Source of the DNA: Bacteroidales bacterium UBA2939
Lineage (GTDB): Bacteria; Bacteroidota; Bacteroidia; Bacteroidales; P3
Direction: 5' to 3'
DNA: 25,586 bases
Assembly (NCBI GenBank): GCA_002349055.1
Contig: DECD01000016.1
Location: forward strand, 56,523-82,108
The notes under the pieces were generated by a model. That model saw nothing but the letters and a program-made list of their open reading frames with translations. It did no database searches and was not told where the DNA came from. Below, piece by piece: positions 21,298 through 25,586 of the stretch (the first letter of the stretch is position 1; every line of letters starts with the position of its first letter). The translations under genes were made by a program, and so were the position numbers.

Positions 21298-21760
21298 GAT
21301 GACGCCTGAGGATGCACCGCTCACCATTGACTGGATGGTGCGGCAATATGGGTTCGACCCCGTCGAGGTGGAGGGGTGGGTGAGGTGCCTGCACTTCAAC
21401 TGGCCGCTGAGTGTCAAAGCGTTGGATGAACAGGGGCGGGTGATAGGTCTGCTCAATATGAGCGACTATCGCATCGAGGAAGAAACACCGTTGATTTCCA
21501 AGGAACAGCCAGAGCTGTTGGCGCGCCTCAATGCGCAGCGCTATACGGCTGTGTTTTCGTTCATTGTAGCACCCGAATATCGAGGCATGCGGCTCAACTA
21601 CGACATGCTGATGTCTATCATGCCTGAACTGAAGGCGAACTTTGACTTCTTGTTCATTCCAGTACTTCATCGCCTTAAGACCCACCAGTATTGGCAGCGC
21701 TGGGGGGCGTGTGAGTTCTACCGCGACGCCGACTGTGTGTACTATGGCTTGGTACTTTGA
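21278..21760 (+). CDS. GNAT-family N-acetyltransferase
   Basis: This 160-residue protein carries the GNAT fold: first strand YTLHRMTPEDAPLTIDWMV, a middle strand pair (VKALDEQGRVIGLLNMSDYRI) and the acetyl-CoA-binding motif region FSFIVAPEYRGMRLNYDML, where RGMRLN stands at the usual Q/RxxGxG/A position in a degenerate form. The start at 21278 is preferred to the ATG at 21299 because the later one cuts off the first strand. It overlaps the DUF2156-type gene by 20 nt, so the two products probably act together, one possibly modifying what the other attaches (inference). It is the last gene of this run; a 65-bp AT-rich gap follows. Confidence 0.82.
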   Translation: MPYTLHRMTPEDAPLTIDWMVRQYGFDPVEVEGWVRCLHFNWPLSVKALDEQGRVIGLLNMSDYRIEEETPLISKEQPELLARLNAQRYTAVFSFIVAPEYRGMRLNYDMLMSIMPELKANFDFLFIPVLHRLKTHQYWQRWGACEFYRDADCVYYGLVL

Positions 21761-21825
21761 GAATGCTGGCAAAATTTTATATATAATGTATATAATAAAA
21801 TATATGTTTTGTCGTTAGAAAGGGT

Positions 21826-22506
21826 ATGATAGCAGAAAACATAGCAAGCATTAAGGCGTCGTTGCCCGCAGGTGTGCGCCTGATAGCGGTCTCCAAGCTG
21901 AAGCCTGTGGAAGACATCCGCGAGGCGTACAACGCCGGACAGCGCCTCTTCGGCGAGAACTACGCCACCGAGCTGCGCGACAAGCACCCCCAGCTGCCGA
22001 ATGATATCGAGTGGCACTTCATCGGCCACCTGCAAGGCAAGCAGCTGAAATACTACATCCCTTTTGTGAGCATGATTCACGGAGTGGATAGCATTGAACA
22101 CCTAGAGGAGGTGGAGAAAGCCGCCGCCAAGGTTGGGCGCACCATCGATGTGTTGTTGCAGGTGCATGTGGCGCAGGAGGAGACCAAGTTCGGCTTTTTG
22201 CCGGAGGAGCTAGATAATCTAGATAATCTAGTTTTTCTAGAGAAGCTAGAGCATACTAGAGTTTGCGGGGTTATGGGTATGGCTTCCCATACTGAAGACG
22301 AGGGCCGTGTTCGCGTCGACTTCCGCGCCATTCGTGCCATTTTCGACCGCCTCAAGGCCGGCCCCTTTGCCGGCTGTCCCGAGTTCAAGGAGGTCTCCAT
22401 GGGCATGAGCCACGACTGGCGTATCGCCGTCGAGGAGGGCAGCACCCTTGTCCGCCTCGGAACCAGCATTTTCGGACCAAGAGATTACAGCAAAAAACAA
22501 TTATAA
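21826..22506 (+). CDS. YggS/PLPBP-family pyridoxal phosphate homeostasis protein
   Basis: This 226-residue single-domain TIM-barrel protein binds PLP and helps control free PLP and amino/keto acid balance. The PLP lysine is K24 in LIAVSKLKP. Other family blocks are LFGENYATEL, WHFIGHLQGKQLKY, IHGVDS, QVHVAQEETKFGF, VCGVMGMASHT, SMGMSHDWRIAVEEGSTLVRLGTSIFG. A CTAG-type 9-nt tract encodes about residues 129-146 between ETKFGF and VCGVMGM; by memory of relatives the spacing is about normal, so the tract replaces and does not lengthen the segment. A near-consensus -7 element (TATGTTTTG, 21803) lies just upstream. It heads a compact operon with yitT-like, rpe, rlmI-like and folE genes. Confidence 0.92.
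   Translation: MIAENIASIKASLPAGVRLIAVSKLKPVEDIREAYNAGQRLFGENYATELRDKHPQLPNDIEWHFIGHLQGKQLKYYIPFVSMIHGVDSIEHLEEVEKAAAKVGRTIDVLLQVHVAQEETKFGFLPEELDNLDNLVFLEKLEHTRVCGVMGMASHTEDEGRVRVDFRAIRAIFDRLKAGPFAGCPEFKEVSMGMSHDWRIAVEEGSTLVRLGTSIFGPRDYSKKQL
22210..22263 (+). repeat. CTAG 9-nt tandem tract in the yggS-type gene
   Basis: Five exact 9-nt steps from 22210 each start with CTAG, and a sixth CTAG is displaced by one base. The frame is CTA GAT AAT (LDN LDN LVF LEK LEH), the same as in murL and different from rluB. Confidence 0.88.
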
Positions 22507-22508
22507 CC

Positions 22509-23405
22509 ATGCAAATATTCAAGAACAGCAGGCAAATCATCATGTCCTATGTGGTTATCACCATCGGACTGATGACCTACACCTTCGGATGGTCGGCCTT
22601 CATGCTGCCGGCGCGTATTGTCGGCGGCGGCGTCAGCGGCCTCTCTGCCATCCTCTATTATGCCGTGGGCATCCACATCCCCATCGGTATTCTCAACCTC
22701 ATTTTCAACGGCATCCTGGTGGCCATCGGCTTCAAGATGCTGGGCTCGAAGTTCGGCGCCAACACCATCTACGGCATCGCCATGAGCTCGGTCTTCTTCA
22801 TCATGTGGCAGCAGGGTCTCCATGTGGAGAACCTCTTCATGAACCCCGACGGCACCATGCAGTTCGACCCCTTCATGTGCGCCATCATCGGCGGCGCCCT
22901 CTGCGGCCTGGGCATCGGCCTGAGCTTCATCATGGGTGGCAACACCGGCGGCACCGACATCATCGCCCTCATCATCTGCAAGTACCACAACATCTCGCCT
23001 GGCCGCGTCATCATGCTCATCGACATCGTCATCGTGGGCTGCTCCTACTTTGTCTCCGGCAAGTTGGGCAACGTGGTCTACGGCTATGTCGTCATGGGCG
23101 TTATGACCTACGTCCTCGATATGGTGCTCGACGGCAACAAGCAGAGCTACCAGATTATGGTCTTCTCGCAGAAGAACGCCGAGATTGGCGACACAGTGGC
23201 CCGCGAGGTGGGCCGTGGTGCCACGCTTCTCGATGCCGAAGGCTGCTACACCAAGCAGGGCCAGAAGGTGCTCCTCATGATGGTGCATCGCACCGACAAG
23301 TCTCACGTCATGCAGATTATCCACCGCATCGACGAGAACGCCTTCATCTCGGTCAACAAGGCACAGGGGGTCTATGGCAAAAACTTTGAAAAACTGAAAC
23401 TATGA
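22509..23405 (+). CDS. YitT-family (DUF2179) membrane protein
   Basis: This 298-residue protein has five or six hydrophobic segments in the first 200 residues (IIMSYVVITIGLMTYTFGW, PIGILNLIFNGILVAIGF, TIYGIAMSSVFFIMW, CAIIGGALCGLGIGLSFIM, VIMLIDIVIVGCSYF, VVYGYVVMGVMTYVLDMVL). Family signatures include PARIVGGGVSGLSAILYY and GGNTGGTDIIALI. The C-terminal cytoplasmic DUF2179 domain covers about 205-290 (YQIMVFSQKNAEIGDTVARE, GRGATLLDAEGCYTKQGQKVLLMMVHR). The transported substrate of the family is not established. It begins 2 bp after the YggS-type gene and overlaps rpe by four bases. Confidence 0.93.
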   Translation: MQIFKNSRQIIMSYVVITIGLMTYTFGWSAFMLPARIVGGGVSGLSAILYYAVGIHIPIGILNLIFNGILVAIGFKMLGSKFGANTIYGIAMSSVFFIMWQQGLHVENLFMNPDGTMQFDPFMCAIIGGALCGLGIGLSFIMGGNTGGTDIIALIICKYHNISPGRVIMLIDIVIVGCSYFVSGKLGNVVYGYVVMGVMTYVLDMVLDGNKQSYQIMVFSQKNAEIGDTVAREVGRGATLLDAEGCYTKQGQKVLLMMVHRTDKSHVMQIIHRIDENAFISVNKAQGVYGKNFEKLKL

Positions 23406-24046
23406 AACTCATATCTCCATCGTTGTTAAGTGCCGATTTCGGCAACCTCCAGCGCGACATCGAGATGCTCAACGCCAGCGAGTGCGACTGGCTGCATGTC
23501 GATGTCATGGACGGCATCTTCGTGCCCAATATTTCCTTCGGTCAGCCGATAGTCAGGCATATCAAGAAGCACGCCAAGAAACCCCTCGACGTGCACCTGA
23601 TGATTATGGACCCGGGCCGCTATGTGCAGGATTTCAAGGATGCCGGTGCCGACATCCTCACCATCCACTATGAGGCCTGCCACCACCACGACCGCGTGCT
23701 CCACGCCATCCACGATGCGGGCATGAAGGCCGGCGTGGTGCTCAACCCTTCGTCGCCAGTCTGCCTCTTGGAGGACATCATCCAGGAGTGCGACATGGTG
23801 CTGCTCATGAGCGTCAACCCCGGCTTCGGCGGACAGAAATTCATCGAGAACACCTATAACAAGGTGCGTCAGCTGCGCGAGCTCTGCAACCGCAAGAACC
23901 CGCAGTGCCTCATCGAGGTCGACGGCGGTGTCAATCTGCAGAACGCCCCCAAGCTCTTCGAGGCCGGTGCCGACGTCCTGGTGGCCGGCAACGCCGTCTT
24001 CAAGAGCGACGACCCGCAGCAGACAATCCACGACATGAAACAATGA
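23402..24046 (+). CDS. rpe: Ribulose-phosphate 3-epimerase
   Basis: This 214-residue TIM-barrel enzyme interconverts D-ribulose 5-phosphate and D-xylulose 5-phosphate in the pentose phosphate pathway. Signatures are ISPSLLSADFGNL, WLHVDVMDGIFVPN with metal-binding His and the catalytic Asp, LDVHLMI, MSVNPGFGGQKF and the phosphate-binding VDGGVN plus AGNAVF. Length and motifs are normal. It shares ATGA overlaps with both neighbours, so translation of yitT-like, rpe and rlmI-like genes is coupled. Confidence 0.97.
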   Translation: MKLISPSLLSADFGNLQRDIEMLNASECDWLHVDVMDGIFVPNISFGQPIVRHIKKHAKKPLDVHLMIMDPGRYVQDFKDAGADILTIHYEACHHHDRVLHAIHDAGMKAGVVLNPSSPVCLLEDIIQECDMVLLMSVNPGFGGQKFIENTYNKVRQLRELCNRKNPQCLIEVDGGVNLQNAPKLFEAGADVLVAGNAVFKSDDPQQTIHDMKQ

Positions 24047-25257
24047 ACAGACCCAAACTGATTATAGCCCCTGGCAAGGAGAAGGCCATCCTCCGCCGTC
24101 ATCCGTGGATATTCTCGGGTGCTGTCAAACGCATCGACGGAGAGCCTCAGGAGGGCGACCTGGTGGATGTTTTCGATGCCCGCGGCCAGTGGATGGCTAC
24201 CGGCCACTATCAGGATGAGAGCATCATCTGCAAGGTGCTCACTTTCGACGCTGACGAGGCAGCGCTCCCTGTAGAAGAACTCCTTCGCCGACGCATCCAC
24301 TCGGCTGTAAACTATCGTGTGATACTTGGTTTCTTCGGAGATGAAGAAACCAATGTCTTCCGCCTTGTCCACGCCGAAGGAGACTATCTCCCCGGCCTCG
24401 TGGCCGATTGGTACAACGGGGTGCTGGTGTTGCAAGCCCATTCGGTGGGCATGCACCGCCTGTTTCCAGTTCTGACAGAGCTGTTTGTGCACGAATTGCA
24501 GACATATCACGGCTATCCACTCAAGGCAGTCTTCGACAAGAGTAGCGCTACTGTCCCTGGTGGAGGTGTGCAGGACGGCATTATTTGGGGCGAGGAGACT
24601 GCGGAGAATGAGGTTCTGGAGAATGGCATCCGTCTGACGGTGAATTTCTTCGAAGGGCAGAAGACAGGCTTCTTCATTGACCAACGCGAAAACCGTGCTC
24701 TCGTCCAGCATCTCGCCCTTGGTCGTCGCCTTCTCAACTGCTTTGGATATACCGGAGGTTTCTCGCTGGCAGCCCTGAAGGGAGGTGCCGACTATGTCGA
24801 AACCGTGGACATCAGCAAGAAAGCCATTGCTCTTTGTGAACGTAATGTCGAATTGAACTTTGGCACCGATGCACCGCATTGCGGCGTTGCTGCCGATGTA
24901 CTCGAATACCTGAATACCATCGAGGTAGGCGACGATGCACGAGGCTTCGATTTTATCATTCTCGATCCGCCTGCTTTTGCAAAGAATCACCGTTCGTTGC
25001 AGGCAGGACTGAAGGGATATCGCTCCATCAACCAGCGCGCCATGGAGAAGATTGCTTCCGGTGGCCTGCTGATGACTTTCTCCTGCAGCCAGGCCGTCAG
25101 CAAGGAGGATTTCCAGACCATGGTCTTCACCGCCGCCATGAATGCCGGCCGTCGCGTCCGCATCGTGCGCCAGCTGCCCCATGCCATGGACCACCCCGTC
25201 TCCATCCATCACCCCGAGGGCGAATATTTAAAAGGACTCCTTTTGCAAGTTGAATAA
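24043..25257 (+). CDS. RlmI-type class I SAM-dependent rRNA cytosine methyltransferase
   Basis: The product is 404 residues. An N-terminal PUA-like RNA-binding domain (1-75, KLIIAPGKEKAILRRHPWIFSGAVKRI) is followed by an EEHD-like middle segment and a Rossmann methyltransferase domain. The SAM-binding motif is LLNCFGYTGGFSLAALKGGA, then VETVDISKKA, the IV-type motif ILDPPAFAKN and the cysteine-containing FSCSQAV. The family makes 5-methylcytosine in 23S rRNA (E. coli C1962); the target here is inferred. The open frame extends 46 codons upstream through rpe, but the ATG at 24043, overlapping the rpe stop as ATGA, matches the family N terminus. Confidence 0.92.
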   Translation: MNRPKLIIAPGKEKAILRRHPWIFSGAVKRIDGEPQEGDLVDVFDARGQWMATGHYQDESIICKVLTFDADEAALPVEELLRRRIHSAVNYRVILGFFGDEETNVFRLVHAEGDYLPGLVADWYNGVLVLQAHSVGMHRLFPVLTELFVHELQTYHGYPLKAVFDKSSATVPGGGVQDGIIWGEETAENEVLENGIRLTVNFFEGQKTGFFIDQRENRALVQHLALGRRLLNCFGYTGGFSLAALKGGADYVETVDISKKAIALCERNVELNFGTDAPHCGVAADVLEYLNTIEVGDDARGFDFIILDPPAFAKNHRSLQAGLKGYRSINQRAMEKIASGGLLMTFSCSQAVSKEDFQTMVFTAAMNAGRRVRIVRQLPHAMDHPVSIHHPEGEYLKGLLLQVE

Positions 25258-25278
25258 AAGAAACAATACTAATATAAC

Positions 25279-25586
25279 ATGGAATTAGGATATCAGAAAA
25301 TAGACAAATACGACGAAGCATGTGTCAGCGAGATGGCCGAGCACTACAAAGCCATCCTCAAGCTCCTGGGCGAAGACCCCGAGCGTGAGGGACTGCTGAA
25401 AAGTCCCGAGCGCATCGCCAAGGCCATGCTCTTCTTCACCAACGGCTACGACCTCCAGCCCGAGGAGATTCTCCGCAGCGCCATGTTCCACGAGGACTAC
25501 AAGCAGATGGTCGTCGTCAAGGACATCGAGCTCTACTCCCTCTGCGAGCACCACATGGTGCCCTTCGTGGGCAAAGCCCATGTGGC
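25279..25586 (+). CDS. folE: GTP cyclohydrolase I (5' part, cut by window end)
   Basis: The first 102 residues are present. The enzyme turns GTP into 7,8-dihydroneopterin triphosphate, the first step to folate and tetrahydrobiopterin-type cofactors. Visible blocks are MAEHYKAILKLLGEDPEREGLLKSPERIAKAM, FFTNGYDLQPEEIL and the zinc-binding CEHHMVPFVGKAHV with its Cys and two His. The gene runs off the right edge, so length and operon end are unknown. It starts 21 bp after the RlmI-type gene with an AT-rich leader and probably shares its transcript. Confidence 0.95.
   Translation, partial: MELGYQKIDKYDEACVSEMAEHYKAILKLLGEDPEREGLLKSPERIAKAMLFFTNGYDLQPEEILRSAMFHEDYKQMVVVKDIELYSLCEHHMVPFVGKAHV

Noticed and set aside
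23869..25212. 447-codon open frame antisense to the RlmI-type gene
   Set aside because: It is antisense to a gene with clear PUA and methyltransferase motifs and has no domain of its own.

Overview
This window is most consistent with a Bacteroidales (Bacteroidota) chromosome; the genus cannot be fixed from the sequence. The evidence is the set of TATCTTTG-type -7 boxes (the Bacteroidota TAnnTTTG consensus), weak or absent Shine-Dalgarno sites at most starts, lipoproteins with short lipoboxes, and Bacteroidota gene types such as the PG0541-like PII protein beside an RND pump. Most genes are GC-rich and avoid TTA, CTA and TCA codons, which leaves long meaningless open frames on the opposite strand. 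I found no rRNA, tRNA, CRISPR array, transposase or phage gene.

Layout. (1) 91-6768, minus strand: a complete tripartite efflux operon read as TetR-family regulator, TolC-type outer-membrane channel, AcrA-type adaptor lipoprotein, AcrB-type RND pump and a small PII-like protein. It has a promoter and candidate operator in front and an intrinsic terminator behind. (2) 6909-7205, minus: yajC. (3) 7311-11088, plus: a probable MurL (glutamate epimerase acting on the peptidoglycan precursor) overlapping a MurD-type ligase, then an M20 amidohydrolase. A LEA14-like lipoprotein gene converges on the end of the last. (4) 11983-16783, plus: glnS, a membrane-anchored unknown and pheT, closed by a strong terminator. 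(5) 16985-17970, minus: an AT-rich patch with an 82-residue unknown, a lipocalin-like lipoprotein and one or two very small ORFs. (6) 18153-21760, plus: an unknown protein, an RluB-type pseudouridine synthase, an unknown lipoprotein, a DUF1905 protein, a DUF2156-type acyltransferase and a GNAT protein, mostly coupled by overlapping start and stop codons. (7) 21826-25586, plus: a YggS-type PLP protein, a YitT-type membrane protein, rpe, an RlmI-type methyltransferase and the start of folE, tightly packed.

Two things stand out. First, murL-murD suggests the MurD2/MurL route: L-Glu is added to UDP-MurNAc-L-Ala and then epimerised on the nucleotide precursor, in place of D-Glu supplied by MurI. 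Second, the window carries roughly twenty short degenerate tandem tracts with repeat periods of 7, 8, 9, 10 or 11 nt. They run straight through essential genes (murL, murD, glnS, pheT, rluB, yggS) as well as intergenic DNA. The same DNA unit is read in different frames in different genes, uses codons the host genes avoid, and sometimes occurs as an inverted pair able to form a hairpin. Tracts of period 7, 8 and 9 lie in coding sequence; those of period 10 and 11 lie in gaps or at a gene end. I could not assign these tracts to a described element.
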